Source: JANRKF01 sp033763575 (lineage in GTDB: Bacteria > Pseudomonadota > Alphaproteobacteria > Rickettsiales > SXRF01). Taken from it: a DNA stretch of 64,000 nucleotides. The stretch is from contig JANRKF010000024.1 of assembly GCA_033763575.1 (NCBI GenBank), positions 94,336-158,335 of the forward strand. The letters run 5' to 3'. This document shows positions 8,572 through 18,990 of the stretch, piece by piece. Below the pieces are notes generated by a model. That model was not told the DNA's origin, did no database searches, and saw only the letters and a list, made by a program, of their open reading frames with translations. Made by a program: the position numbers and the translations under genes. Each line of letters starts with the position of its first letter. The stretch's first letter is position 1.

Positions 8572-9597
8572 ATGGTCAATATCAATCCCCTCAGGAAATA
8601 CCGGCTGCTGCTCGTCGATCACGACGCCGAGCTGGCCAAGGTGCTGCGCTCGATGCTGGCCGAGATGGGATTTACCGCCTGCGATACCACTGGAAGCGGC
8701 GCCGAGGCCATGCGCATGCTGCAGAACCAGCCCTACGATTTCCTGATTACCGAATGGAACACCCAGCAGTTGAACGGGATCGATCTGGTGAAAAAAATCC
8801 GCCGCGCACCGAATTCGCCGAACCCGGTGCTGCCGATTATCATGCTCACAGGGCGCGCCGAGCAGTCGGATGTGCTGCTTGCACGCGATCGCGGCATCAA
8901 CGAGTTCGTCGTCAAGCCATTCTCGGCGAAAACGATTTACAACCGCATCGAGCGCATCGTCGAGCATCCGCGGCAGTTCATCGTGTCGCCAAGCTTTGTC
9001 GGCCCGAACCGCCGCGCACGCGGCGCACCCCCACCCGGCATGGCCAACCGGCGCACCATGAAAATCCAGCCGCAATTGCAACCGCTGGATATGCTGGGGG
9101 CAATCGAGGCGCCGCAGCAGCCGCGCATCTGGCTACCGGATTTCTCGCTGAAATACAAGCTGGGCGGCGCCCGCCTCGATTCGCTCATTACCCCGGCGGT
9201 GCTGGAGCAGGCGCAGGCAGCGGTCGATGCCATCAGCGACGCTTCCCTCGGCTGGATCAAGACCAACCTGGAGGATCTGCGGGCGCTCTCAGCGCGCATG
9301 CAGGCGGGCGATTATCCACCGATGGTGGCGCACGATCTGGGCGAGCTGGCACTCACCCTCAACGCGCGCGCGGGCACCTTCGGCTATGGCCGCGCCTCGG
9401 AAATTGCCTACCTGCTCTATCTCTTCTGCCGCAATCATTTAAACCCGCGGCACAAGGATCACCATGTCATCGTACAGAAACATATCGACGTGCTGCATGT
9501 GATCCTCGGCAACAAGATGCGCGGCAGCGCCGGCGAACTCGGCGACCAGCTGGCGGGAGAGCTCAAAAAACTGGCCGACAAGTTCTCTCAATCTTAG
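8572..9597 (+). CDS. Receiver-domain protein with Glu at the phosphorylation site
   Basis: Residues 10-130 are a CheY-like receiver with the acidic pair VDHD (D16, D18), LTGR and VVKPFS (the conserved Lys). The usual phospho-acceptor Asp is Glu61 (LITEWN). Glu there often mimics phosphorylation, so the domain may be constitutively in the on form. A Pro/Arg-rich linker is followed by a helical C-terminal domain of about 190 residues that I do not recognise and which may be Hpt-like. No kinase is adjacent. An AT-rich hairpin (9653-9688) follows. Confidence 0.8.
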   Translation: MVNINPLRKYRLLLVDHDAELAKVLRSMLAEMGFTACDTTGSGAEAMRMLQNQPYDFLITEWNTQQLNGIDLVKKIRRAPNSPNPVLPIIMLTGRAEQSDVLLARDRGINEFVVKPFSAKTIYNRIERIVEHPRQFIVSPSFVGPNRRARGAPPPGMANRRTMKIQPQLQPLDMLGAIEAPQQPRIWLPDFSLKYKLGGARLDSLITPAVLEQAQAAVDAISDASLGWIKTNLEDLRALSARMQAGDYPPMVAHDLGELALTLNARAGTFGYGRASEIAYLLYLFCRNHLNPRHKDHHVIVQKHIDVLHVILGNKMRGSAGELGDQLAGELKKLADKFSQS

Positions 9598-9652
9598 GAG
9601 GAGTGGAAACGACGACTAGCGCCACTGAGGCGCGCAGCCCACGCGGCGCCAA

Positions 9653-9688
9653 AGGATATAATAAAAATCACATTTTTTATTATATCCT
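9653..9688. repeat. AT-rich inverted repeat before tRNA-Gly
   Basis: AGGATATAATAAAAA and its reverse complement form a stem of about 15 base pairs around a loop of about five bases. It ends the receiver gene's intergenic space and lies 17 bases before the tRNA. It could terminate the receiver transcript, and each arm contains a TATAAT-like string that could act as a -10 box. Confidence 0.55.
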
Positions 9689-9705
9689 GAGCGAAATTAT
9701 AAATC

Positions 9706-9779
9706 GCGGGTGTAGTTCAATGGTAGAACGGCAGCTTCCCAAGCTGCATACGAGGGTTCGATTCCCTTCACCCGCTCCA
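9706..9779 (+). tRNA. tRNA-Gly(CCC), CCA encoded
   Basis: A complete cloverleaf. The acceptor stem GCGGGTG pairs with CACCCGC, the anticodon stem GCAGC/GCTGC carries loop TTCCCAA with anticodon CCC, and the T arm is GAGGG-TTCGATT-CCCTT. The terminal CCA is encoded at 9777-9779. It reads GGG glycine codons. Confidence 0.97.
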
Positions 9780-9933
9780 TGATTGCGATCGCCTTATGGC
9801 GTCAGGAATCATGGAATAAGATGGAGGCGAACCCGATAGAGGGTTCGAAAATTCCGCAGAAGCGGAATTTGACGGCGCAGCCGCCCGAAGGGTGAGGGTC
9901 AGCAGACCCGAATCATTCCCTTCACCCGCTCCA
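9777..9933 (+). repeat. Hairpin chain ending in a copy of the tRNA-Gly 3' end
   Basis: Bases 9915-9933 repeat exactly the last 19 bases of tRNA-Gly (9761-9779). The DNA between is a series of perfect hairpins: CCATGATT/AATCATGG (9777-9814), CGAACCC/GGGTTCG (9828-9847), AAATTCCGC/GCGGAATTT (9849-9870) and GGGTC/GACCC (9896-9909). This could be the scar of an element that integrated at the tRNA 3' end, or a structured RNA tail co-transcribed with the tRNA. Confidence 0.6.
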
Positions 9934-10022
9934 AACCACGTTCCAAGGTTGACGTTTAACGATGTTTTAAGTAATGCTCTGCTACAGCTAATCTGGTTTT
10001 ATTTCTTATGAAGGATGTGTCC

Positions 10023-10514
10023 ATGAAATTCCGCTCGCTGCTTTCCGCCCTTGCCATCACTGCCACCGCGCTTACCGCAAGTGGCGCGCAGGCCAGTGAA
10101 TATCTGACTGCGACCCTCGGCTGGTATGACCTGATCGACCAGGACGACCAGGCGGCGCAAGCCGGCCTGGAATATCGCTTTGCGCCATATTTATACGGCG
10201 TGCGCCCGATGGGTGGCGTGAGCGTGACTTCCGATGGCGGATTATACGGCTATGGCGGGCTGCACTGGGATATCGAGATAGTGCCCGGCCAATGGTATAT
10301 AAGCCCGAACTTCGCCGCTGGCGTGTACGGAAATGGTGACGGCAAAGACTTAGGCGGCGCGATCGAGTTCCGCTCCGGCATCGAATTCGAATATCAAATG
10401 GTCAATCAGCACCGCGTCGGCGTGGCATTCAACCATATCTCCAACGCCAGCATTTACGACAAGAATCCCGGCGTGGAAGTGCTGATGCTCACCTATTCGC
10501 TGCCGACCCGCTAA
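10023..10514 (+). CDS. pagL: Lipid A 3-O-deacylase (PagL-like acyloxyacyl hydrolase)
   Basis: A 163-residue outer-membrane beta-barrel enzyme. The signal peptide is MKFRSLLSALAITATALTAS followed by GAQAS, and the barrel strands are rich in alternating aromatics. The catalytic triad of PagL is visible as H138, S140 and E152 (FNHISNAS ... GVE), with the same spacing as in the characterised enzyme. It would remove the 3-linked acyl chain of lipid A and remodel endotoxin. The ATG at 10023 is chosen because GAAGGATG precedes it. An in-frame ATG at 10008 has no site. Confidence 0.85.
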   Translation: MKFRSLLSALAITATALTASGAQASEYLTATLGWYDLIDQDDQAAQAGLEYRFAPYLYGVRPMGGVSVTSDGGLYGYGGLHWDIEIVPGQWYISPNFAAGVYGNGDGKDLGGAIEFRSGIEFEYQMVNQHRVGVAFNHISNASIYDKNPGVEVLMLTYSLPTR

Positions 10515-10525
10515 TCAAGCGATCC

Positions 10526-11080
10526 GTGGCTGAAACACTGCCCTCCGATGTGCTGATTGATGCATCCGCGTTGCACCCTTCGACGCGCCTGGCGCTTGCT
10601 GCGATTGAGTGGCTGGAGGGACGCATCCAACCCGAAAATATCCTGGAACTCGGCTGCGGCAACGGCATTTTATCGCTTGCCAGCGCCCATATGTGGGGCG
10701 CACGCGTGCTCGCCTGCGATATTTCAGCAAGTGCCGTCGCCGATTGCGCGGCGAATGCACGGAACCTCGCCCCGGACGCCGATATCACCGTGCTGCGTAG
10801 TGACGGCCTCAAACATCCGGCGATTGCAGCTTCTGCCCCTTATGGGCTGATTATCGCCAATTTGCTCGCCCAATGGCAGGTGGCGATGGCCACGGATATC
10901 GCTAAATCCCTGCATCAGGAAGGAGTATTGCTGCTTTCCGGCGTGCTGCTCTGGCAGGAGGACGGTGTGCTCGATGCCTTTAAAACGATTAATATTGATG
11001 TAATACATAGGCTTGATGAAAATGAATGGCTATGTTACGTGCTGCGTCACAATCCCCGGCCAAACCCGCAGCCGGTGTAA
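10526..11080 (+). CDS. Class I SAM-dependent methyltransferase (PrmA-like small domain)
   Basis: This 184-residue Rossmann-fold methyltransferase has motif I ILELGCGNGILSLAS at about residue 35, an acidic loop (ACDIS) and a motif IV-like IIANLLAQW. These resemble the catalytic part of ribosomal protein L11 methyltransferases without their N-terminal substrate domain. It starts at GTG 10526, 12 bases after the PagL-like gene, so the two may be co-transcribed. The substrate is unknown. Confidence 0.8.
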   Translation: MAETLPSDVLIDASALHPSTRLALAAIEWLEGRIQPENILELGCGNGILSLASAHMWGARVLACDISASAVADCAANARNLAPDADITVLRSDGLKHPAIAASAPYGLIIANLLAQWQVAMATDIAKSLHQEGVLLLSGVLLWQEDGVLDAFKTINIDVIHRLDENEWLCYVLRHNPRPNPQPV

Positions 11081-11092
11081 TAAAAGCTTCAT

Positions 11093-11122
11093 TTGTTTGT
11101 CACACGATAGGGGTGGTATAAT
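11093..11122 (+). promoter_or_regulatory. Sigma-70-type promoter for the 11146 gene
   Basis: TTGTTT (11093-11098) and a perfect TATAAT (11117-11122) are separated by 18 bases. The start codon is 24 bases downstream with GTGAGGATAACGC as the ribosome-binding region. Confidence 0.55.
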
Positions 11123-11145
11123 AACCAGTAACGTGAGGATAACGC

Positions 11146-12507
11146 ATGGCCGTTGAAACACCAAAGAATCAAGACGCGATATTCCCGACCCTGCGGCCGG
11201 AGTTTCAACAGCGCTACCTGCAATTCTACGCGGCCGCCAGCCGTGCGGTAGAAAAGGCGGAGAAAAAGGGCAAGCCCATCAATCCGCAGATTTATACCGA
11301 CTATATGCAGGATTACCTCGCAAAAATAGGGGAGGTAAACAACAAAACCAAGAGCGATAAGCCGCTCGACCCGCGCTATGTCCAGAGCGTCATGCAAAAT
11401 GCCGAGCGCGAGCTGGGCGAGGCATTCGCAGTAAAATATCCGCAGACGGACCCGGAAAACCTCAGGGCCTTCCAGGCGCTGGCCAATGAAATCAACGGCA
11501 AGGGCATTTTTTCCTATGTCTATGACGAGGATAAGAACGGCGTCCAATGGGCAAATATCGCCATGATCGCGGGCGGCGGTTTGATCGCCGGGCTGATGGG
11601 GAATTTCATGGGCGCTGCCGCCGGGGGTGGCGGGCTGGGAACCGCTATCGCCTGGGGTATGCCCATTCTGGGTGTCTTGTTTGCCGTGCAGATGGCGCAG
11701 TATTTTTCCGCGCCTACGCCCGAGACGACGCCAGATACCGCCCCCTCACCGCAACCAGCCGCGCCCGCACAGCAACAGGTGCAAGAACAGGAAGCAGCAT
11801 CACAAAACGTTGTCCCCGTGCGCACGGCAGCGGTTGTGAAGCCGGAATATGTATTTAAAACCGAAGAAGATTCCAGAACATTAGGGCGAACCCAGTTAAT
11901 CAACGTGGTGCAGCATGACGGGGAACTCACGCGGCTGGCGAATGCCTGTGAAAAAGCGCAGATGCAAATCTACGTGCGCTACGACCCGAAGGATGAAACA
12001 TTCAGCATCAAGAACGTAGTTCTGCCTTCACCTTCCGGGAACAGAACTTTCGGTATCAGCAAGATAGGGCTGGTGCCGGATGAGCATGGGAATATCGACC
12101 TCGCCGCACCCGACAATGTCAGGGCATTAAATAAGCTGGATAAATTCGTGCTGGCGGAAATTGCAAGGAGTAAAGAGGATACTCTGGGTGAAAGCCCTGC
12201 AGCCAACGCAAAGAGACAAGTGCTGGATGCCATTGCACAATCGGAGATTTTGCAGAACTCGTCGCTTCCAGTAGTAGAGGCAGTTGCTGGGAAAAAAGAA
12301 ATGTCGACAGTGGAATCGATCAGGGAATCCCTGCTATATACATACAATAATCATGTAAAGGTTGCGGAAAATATCGCAAACATGGTGAATAGCGGCATCG
12401 CCGGCGTCAGGCTGATGACCACACCCATCTCCAACGCACCGATTGAAATACTCAATGCGCTGGGCAGCATTCCAAAGAAACCAACACCACCAAACGCTAG
12501 GGAATAG
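11146..12507 (+). CDS. Hypothetical membrane protein with Gly-rich hydrophobic hairpin
   Basis: A 453-residue protein not recognised as a known family. A charged cytoplasmic-type N-terminus of about 130 residues precedes a Gly/Ala-rich hydrophobic stretch (about residues 136-185, IAMIAGGGLIAGLMG then WGMPILGVLFAVQMAQYF) that could form two membrane helices. A Pro/Gln-rich linker and a soluble C-terminal domain of about 240 residues follow. It has its own promoter. No homologue or pathway can be named. Confidence 0.7.
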   Translation: MAVETPKNQDAIFPTLRPEFQQRYLQFYAAASRAVEKAEKKGKPINPQIYTDYMQDYLAKIGEVNNKTKSDKPLDPRYVQSVMQNAERELGEAFAVKYPQTDPENLRAFQALANEINGKGIFSYVYDEDKNGVQWANIAMIAGGGLIAGLMGNFMGAAAGGGGLGTAIAWGMPILGVLFAVQMAQYFSAPTPETTPDTAPSPQPAAPAQQQVQEQEAASQNVVPVRTAAVVKPEYVFKTEEDSRTLGRTQLINVVQHDGELTRLANACEKAQMQIYVRYDPKDETFSIKNVVLPSPSGNRTFGISKIGLVPDEHGNIDLAAPDNVRALNKLDKFVLAEIARSKEDTLGESPAANAKRQVLDAIAQSEILQNSSLPVVEAVAGKKEMSTVESIRESLLYTYNNHVKVAENIANMVNSGIAGVRLMTTPISNAPIEILNALGSIPKKPTPPNARE

Positions 12508-12517
12508 CAGCTTTGGA

Positions 12518-14535
<2,018 letters not shown>

Positions 14536-14539
<4 letters not shown>

Positions 14540-15390
14540 GCCGCCGCCGGTGGCTTGGTTTCGCGGTGCCTCACATCCACCTCGTATCCAGCTTTTCTCA
14601 AAATCTCACCAAGCTTTTCCACCACATATACCGAACGGTGCCGACCGCCGGTGCAGCCCACCGCGATGGTCAAATAATGTTTGCCTTCCTGCATATAGCG
14701 CGGCAGCACCGGCAGCAGGAAATCTTCCAGACGGCGCATGAAATCCGCATAGCCCTCATCGGTCTCTATGTACTTCCCCACGGCGGACGCAAACCCGGTT
14801 AAATCCTTCAGGATTGGCTCGTAATAAGGGTTTTTCAGGAAGCGAACGTCGAACACCATGTCGGCTTCACGCGGCACCCCGCGCTTGAAGGAAAACGACG
14901 TCACCGCCAGCGAAAAATTCTGCGCATCGGAGGCAAAATGCGCGGCGATTATTTTACGCAGCGCCGCCGCTTCGGTCTCCGACGTGTCCAGCACCAGGTC
15001 GGCCGCGCCGCGCAACTTTTCGATCAGCGTGCGCTCATGGTGAATCCCATCCATGACCGCACGGTCCTCGGCCAGCGGGTGCCGGCGGCGCGTCTCCGTA
15101 TAGCGGCGCCGCAGCACCTCGTCATCGCAATCAAGGAACACCAGCGACAGTTCGATATCGGATTTTTTGCGCAGCTTGTTGATGGTAGCGATAAAACTGC
15201 TGGCCGAAAAATCACGGCTCCTGATATCCACCGTGATCGCAAGGCTACCCGCGCGCGCGCTGGATTCCGCCACATCGGGCAAATAGGCGAGCGGCAAATT
15301 ATCGATCGCCTCGAAACCCGAATCCTCCAGCGTCTTAAGCGCCACCCCCTTACCCGCGCCCGACATTCCTGTGATGAGCACGAGCTTCAT
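14536..15390 (-). CDS. rapZ: RNase adapter protein RapZ
   Basis: A 284-residue P-loop protein with Walker A GMSGAGKG (residues 8-15) and the C-terminal GCTGGRHRSV motif of the RapZ/YvcJ family. In enterobacteria RapZ senses glucosamine-6-phosphate and hands the sRNA GlmZ to RNase E. Its role in alphaproteobacteria is less clear. It overlaps acs by four bases and follows folB by six bases, so it belongs to a five-gene minus-strand operon hpf-SDR-folB-rapZ-acs. Confidence 0.94.
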
Positions 15391-15396
15391 GCGCGG

Positions 15397-15747
15397 CTAC
15401 TCCCGACGCAGGCTGTAAATCGCGGAGATGCCCTCGGCAAAGCGCATGACGCCCGGTTTTTCTATTTCCACCGTCACTTCCTGCGCCTTTTCATTGCCGA
15501 GCAAGAGCTGGCAAACAAATACCGCCACCGTCTCGATCAGCTGAAACTGGCGCTGGGAAAGCTCCGATACCACGGCATTTTCGATGAGCGAATAATCATA
15601 AGCGTGCTCGATGTTATCCCCCGCCACCGCCTGTTCGTGATCGTAATCGATCACAATGCTGATAAGCAGCGGGCGCGGCTGGGCACGCTCCTCATCGGTA
15701 ATACCGATGGTGGTAAAAGCCTTCAGGTTCCGTATACGCAAAATCAT
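15397..15747 (-). CDS. folB: Dihydroneopterin aldolase
   Basis: The 116-residue product from the ATG at 15747 has the FolB signatures GITDEERAQPRPLLIS and VTVEIEKPGVM (catalytic Lys). It converts dihydroneopterin to 6-hydroxymethyl-dihydropterin in folate synthesis. The start overlaps the stop of the SDR gene as ATGA and has GGAGGAGAG upstream. A longer in-frame extension to 15780 is read from inside the SDR gene and is unlikely. Its pairing with a pteridine-reductase-like SDR fits a pterin pathway. Confidence 0.92.
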   Translation of the reverse strand: MILRIRNLKAFTTIGITDEERAQPRPLLISIVIDYDHEQAVAGDNIEHAYDYSLIENAVVSELSQRQFQLIETVAVFVCQLLLGNEKAQEVTVEIEKPGVMRFAEGISAIYSLRRE

Positions 15748-16466
15748 AACAAATGCTCTCCTCCGTCTACAAAAATACATTGCCCGGTCAGGCTGCTATT
15801 ATCGCAGAGACTATAGACGGCCTTTGCCACCTCGTCCAGCGTGGCGATTTTTTGCAAGGGAAGGTTCGGTTCCAGCCGCTGCTGATAATCGTCGCCCCAG
15901 CCGCCGCCGGGCAGCAAAAATCCCGGGCAGACCGCATTCACACGCACATGCGGCGCAAGCTCCATCGCCGCCATTTTGGTGAATTGCGCCAGCGTCTTCT
16001 TGGAGAGCAGGTAGAAAAAATGGCTGTGGCGATGGTGAACTATTTTCGTATCCAGCATATTGACCACGGCGCCGCGCCCGACATATTTGGCGAAGGCCTG
16101 CGTCAGGAATATCGGTGCCTGTGTATTGATCCGGAACTCCTGCTCATAAAGCGCCGCATCGCTTTCCATGAATCGCCCGGCATCAAACACCGAGGCATTA
16201 TTGACCAGCACCGACAGCGCCGGAAAATGATGATAAGCCCGCGCCACCAGGTCCGCATATTGCGTGGGGTCGGCAAGGTCGGCCTGCAGTAATGCGCACG
16301 CAGCGCCGAGCGCACGAATCTCACCTGCGGTTTTTTCCGCCTCGGCTTGTGAGCGGCGGTAATGCAGCGCCACGTCATACCCCTGCGCCGCAAAATAAAG
16401 CGAGACCGCTTTGCCGACACGCTGCGCGCCGCCGGTAATCAGTAAGGCTCTGCGCGGTTTGCTCAC
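15744..16466 (-). CDS. SDR oxidoreductase, probable pteridine/dihydromonapterin reductase (FolM/PTR1-like)
   Basis: A 240-residue short-chain dehydrogenase with the cofactor loop TGGAQRVGKA, NNAS and a Tyr-x3-Lys (YLLSK) catalytic pair. The position that is Ser in most SDRs is Asp here (NMLDTK), as in pteridine reductase PTR1 and FolM, which use an Asp-Tyr-Lys arrangement. Its neighbour folB makes the same role likely: NADPH reduction of a dihydropterin or dihydrofolate. It starts at GTG 16466, overlapping the hpf stop by four bases (GTGA). Confidence 0.85.
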   Translation of the reverse strand: MSKPRRALLITGGAQRVGKAVSLYFAAQGYDVALHYRRSQAEAEKTAGEIRALGAACALLQADLADPTQYADLVARAYHHFPALSVLVNNASVFDAGRFMESDAALYEQEFRINTQAPIFLTQAFAKYVGRGAVVNMLDTKIVHHRHSHFFYLLSKKTLAQFTKMAAMELAPHVRVNAVCPGFLLPGGGWGDDYQQRLEPNLPLQKIATLDEVAKAVYSLCDNSSLTGQCIFVDGGEHLL

Positions 16467-17038
16467 GCAGCCTTAGCATCCGGATCCACCCAGGAAATAT
16501 TGCCATCCTCGCGGCGGTATACCACATTCAGGCGACCATGCGCCTTGTTGAAAAAGAGCAGCGCCGGAAGATGCTGCAAGTCCATTTTCATTACGGCCTG
16601 GCTGACGGTGAGCGTTTCGATCGCGGTCGGTTTTTCGGCGATGACCAAACCGCCCTTATCTTCGTCTTCCTCACCGATCTGTGGCGACACCACGCGCTTG
16701 GTCGCCGTCACCATATGTAATTCCGGCGGGCTGTCCTTGTGGTGATTGGTGATTTTGCGCTTGTAGCGGCGCAGCTGTTTGCTGACTTTTTCCAGCGCAT
16801 CGTCGAACGAGGCGTAGACATCGGTCGATTCACCGCGGCTGCGGATAACGAAGCCGGAATGAGTCCCGACATTGCCGACAATATCCACCCGGAAAAGATG
16901 TGCATCCCTGGCGATGACCGCCTGAATGCTGTTGACGCGATCGATATATTTGTTCACATGTTCATCGACACGCGACTGAATATGAGAACGCAGAGCTTCG
17001 CCGACATCGACGCCTCTGCCCGATACTTGAATTTGCAT
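16463..17038 (-). CDS. hpf: Ribosome hibernation promoting factor, long form
   Basis: 191 residues. The N-terminal S30AE domain (1-100, MQIQVSGRGVDVGEALRSHI) binds the 30S mRNA channel. A flexible acidic linker leads to the C-terminal dimerisation domain (about 130-185, MKMDLQHLPALLFFNKAHG) that joins two ribosomes into 100S particles. It is first in the operon with SDR, folB, rapZ and acs, all overlapping or nearly so, and divergent from ftsZ. Confidence 0.95.
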   Translation of the reverse strand: MQIQVSGRGVDVGEALRSHIQSRVDEHVNKYIDRVNSIQAVIARDAHLFRVDIVGNVGTHSGFVIRSRGESTDVYASFDDALEKVSKQLRRYKRKITNHHKDSPPELHMVTATKRVVSPQIGEEDEDKGGLVIAEKPTAIETLTVSQAVMKMDLQHLPALLFFNKAHGRLNVVYRREDGNISWVDPDAKAA

Positions 17039-17357
17039 ATGAAAAACCCAATCATAAAGGTGGTGTTCGCGAGATAGTACGCGAATTTTAAATGTAACAC
17101 AGAATCAAAAATGTTTCTAGGGGAATCGCAAAATCTCTCCCCATCATTGTGAATACACAGAGAAAAATCAAAACCATCGTATGATGTTTCGGTGGTTTTT
17201 TGTTTTCGCCCACGCAAAATCCGCCCCGTAAGGCAGGGTGGAGAAAAATGACGGAGGTGGATTTTTTTAGCCAAAACCACAAAATATAGTAGCATTTCTC
17301 AAAAATTTAGGCAATATAAGGGGAAATTATCCACTGCCAAATCCAAAGAGGTGCATC
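17039..17357. other. Divergent hpf/ftsZ control region
   Basis: 319 bases, clearly AT-richer than the flanking genes. It must hold the promoters for hpf (minus) and ftsZ (plus), but no strong sigma-70 pair stands out. It contains a terminator-like hairpin (17170-17208). The start ATG of ftsZ has AAAGAGGTG just before it. Confidence 0.5.
17170..17208 (+). terminator. Terminator-like hairpin between hpf and ftsZ
   Basis: AAAACCATCG and CGGTGGTTTT form a 9-of-10 stem followed by a T-rich tail (TTTTTTGTTTT). The flanking genes are divergent, so a terminator here would end a short unknown transcript or attenuate ftsZ rather than close a gene. Confidence 0.35.
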
Positions 17358-18875
17358 ATGATCAATCTCACCGTTCCAGCCAAACAAGATTTACTCCGCC
17401 CGACCATCACGGTAATCGGCGTGGGCGGCGCAGGCGGGAATGCGGTGAATAACATGATCTCCGCGCAGCTCGAAGGGGTGAATTTCGTGGTGGCGAATAC
17501 CGACGCGCAGGCGGTGGATTACTCGCTGACCGACCGCACGATCCAGCTCGGCGCCAACATCACACGCGGACTCGGCGCAGGCGCCAATCCCGATATCGGA
17601 CGCGCTTCGGCAGAAGAAGCCAAGGAAGAAATCGCCGCGCATATCGAAGGCAGCAACATGGTGTTCATCACCGCCGGCATGGGCGGCGGCACCGGCACCG
17701 GCGCGGCACCCGTGGTTGCCCGCATCGCCAAGGACATGGGCATGCTTACCGTCGCCGTCGTCACCAAGCCGTTCCAGTTCGAAGGCGCGCACCGCATGCG
17801 CCTCGCCGAGGCGGGCTTGCGTGAATTGCAGGATTATGTCGATACGCTGATCGTCATCCCCAACCAGAACCTGTTCCGCCTTGCCAATGAAAAAACCACC
17901 TTCTCCGACGCCTTCCGCATGGCCGATGAAGTGCTGCACTCCGGCGTGCGCGGCGTCACCGACCTCATGGTCAAACCCGGCATGATCAATCTCGACTTCG
18001 CCGACATCCGCACCGTGATGCGTGAAATGGGCAAGGCGATGATGGGCACCGGCGAGGCTTCCGGCGAGCGCCGCGCAATCGATTCCGCCGAGGCGGCGAT
18101 TTCCAACCCGCTGCTCGATGATGTATCGCTGAAAGGCGCCCGCTCGCTGCTGGTCAACATCACCGGCGGCATGGACATGACGCTGTTTGAAGTCGACGAA
18201 GCGATGAACCGTATCCGCGAAGAAGTCGATTCCGAAGCCAATATCATTTTCGGCTCCACCTTTAATGATGCGATGGAAGGCAAGATGCGCGTCTCGGTGG
18301 TCGCCACCGGCATCGACGTGCAGAAGCAATCCGCTCCGGCAGCAGCGCCTAAAATGGTCGCCACCGAAACCAAAAAACCTTTCAACTTCGCACCCGTCGC
18401 ACCGGCTAAGCCGGAATTTCGCCCGGCCACCGTTTCGCCACGCGCAGAAGTAAGCCGCCAGTTCTTTACGCCGGTCGAACAACCGCGCAGCGCGCCCGCT
18501 TACATGGAAGAAGAAAGCGAACAACAACCGGCTCCGGTTGCCGCTGAAGCTTCGCAACCTGTGTTCACTGCGCGTGAGCCAGCCTCCGCCGCGCCGCTTC
18601 TTTCCGAACCGCGCTTCATGCCCGCAGGCGCGCTCGGTAACCGTCCCGCGCAGGAATCGAACGAAGATGATGACAGCGGCGAACAAGGCAGGGGCTTCTT
18701 CTCCCGCGTGGCCGATGTGGGCCGCGTGCTTTCCTCACGCGCCAACCGCAGCGAAGTCGCCGAACGTATCCAGGTGGTGCAAAAACCGATGGTGCAGGAA
18801 AAATCGCAGCCTATCCACAGCGAAGACGAGCAGTATCTCGACATTCCGGCTTTCCTGCGCAGGCAGGCGAACTGA
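17358..18875 (+). CDS. ftsZ: Cell division protein FtsZ
   Basis: A 505-residue tubulin-like GTPase that forms the Z ring. The N-terminal GVGGAGGNAVNNM and tubulin signature GGGTGTGAAPV (about residue 112) bind GTP, and the T7 loop with its catalytic acidic residues is intact (GMINLDFADI). A long variable linker of about 160 residues, rich in Pro, Ala and Glu, ends in the conserved C-terminal peptide DIPAFLRRQ that binds FtsA and ZipA-like anchors. The gene stands outside a dcw cluster here. Confidence 0.97.
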   Translation: MINLTVPAKQDLLRPTITVIGVGGAGGNAVNNMISAQLEGVNFVVANTDAQAVDYSLTDRTIQLGANITRGLGAGANPDIGRASAEEAKEEIAAHIEGSNMVFITAGMGGGTGTGAAPVVARIAKDMGMLTVAVVTKPFQFEGAHRMRLAEAGLRELQDYVDTLIVIPNQNLFRLANEKTTFSDAFRMADEVLHSGVRGVTDLMVKPGMINLDFADIRTVMREMGKAMMGTGEASGERRAIDSAEAAISNPLLDDVSLKGARSLLVNITGGMDMTLFEVDEAMNRIREEVDSEANIIFGSTFNDAMEGKMRVSVVATGIDVQKQSAPAAAPKMVATETKKPFNFAPVAPAKPEFRPATVSPRAEVSRQFFTPVEQPRSAPAYMEEESEQQPAPVAAEASQPVFTAREPASAAPLLSEPRFMPAGALGNRPAQESNEDDDSGEQGRGFFSRVADVGRVLSSRANRSEVAERIQVVQKPMVQEKSQPIHSEDEQYLDIPAFLRRQAN

Positions 18876-18886
18876 TAAATAAGCCT

Positions 18887-18965
18887 CCGGTGCGCGCTGC
18901 TGCGCGCCCCATGAGGCGTGCTTCGCGGTTCACGACTGGCTCGGCGCTACTCGCCTCGCATTACA
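18887..18965. repeat. Palindromic repeat after ftsZ
   Basis: The stretch is rich in short palindromes (GCGCGCTGCTGCGCGC, GAGGCGTGCTTCGC, CTCGGCGCTACTCGCCTCG). It lies between the convergent ftsZ and DUF6476-like genes and may act as a bidirectional terminator. Parts match the extra segment inside acs (13597-13660). Confidence 0.5.
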
Positions 18966-18990
18966 GCTGAATCTTTCTTCTTATCTATGG

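Larger units (their letters stand above)
9598..10022. other. Gene-poor stretch: hairpin, tRNA-Gly, tail of hairpins
   Basis: Between the receiver gene and the PagL-like gene there is no protein gene. The stretch holds an AT-rich inverted repeat (9653-9688), tRNA-Gly (9706-9779), a chain of hairpins (9777-9909) and a second copy of the last 19 bases of the tRNA (9915-9933). Each is listed separately. Confidence 0.7.

Noticed and set aside
8532..9782. 416-codon plus-strand frame over the receiver gene and tRNA-Gly
   Set aside because: It runs through a tRNA and is out of frame with the clear receiver domain.
17391..18686. 431-codon minus-strand frame opposite ftsZ
   Set aside because: Antisense of ftsZ with typical shadow composition. 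ftsZ is certain.
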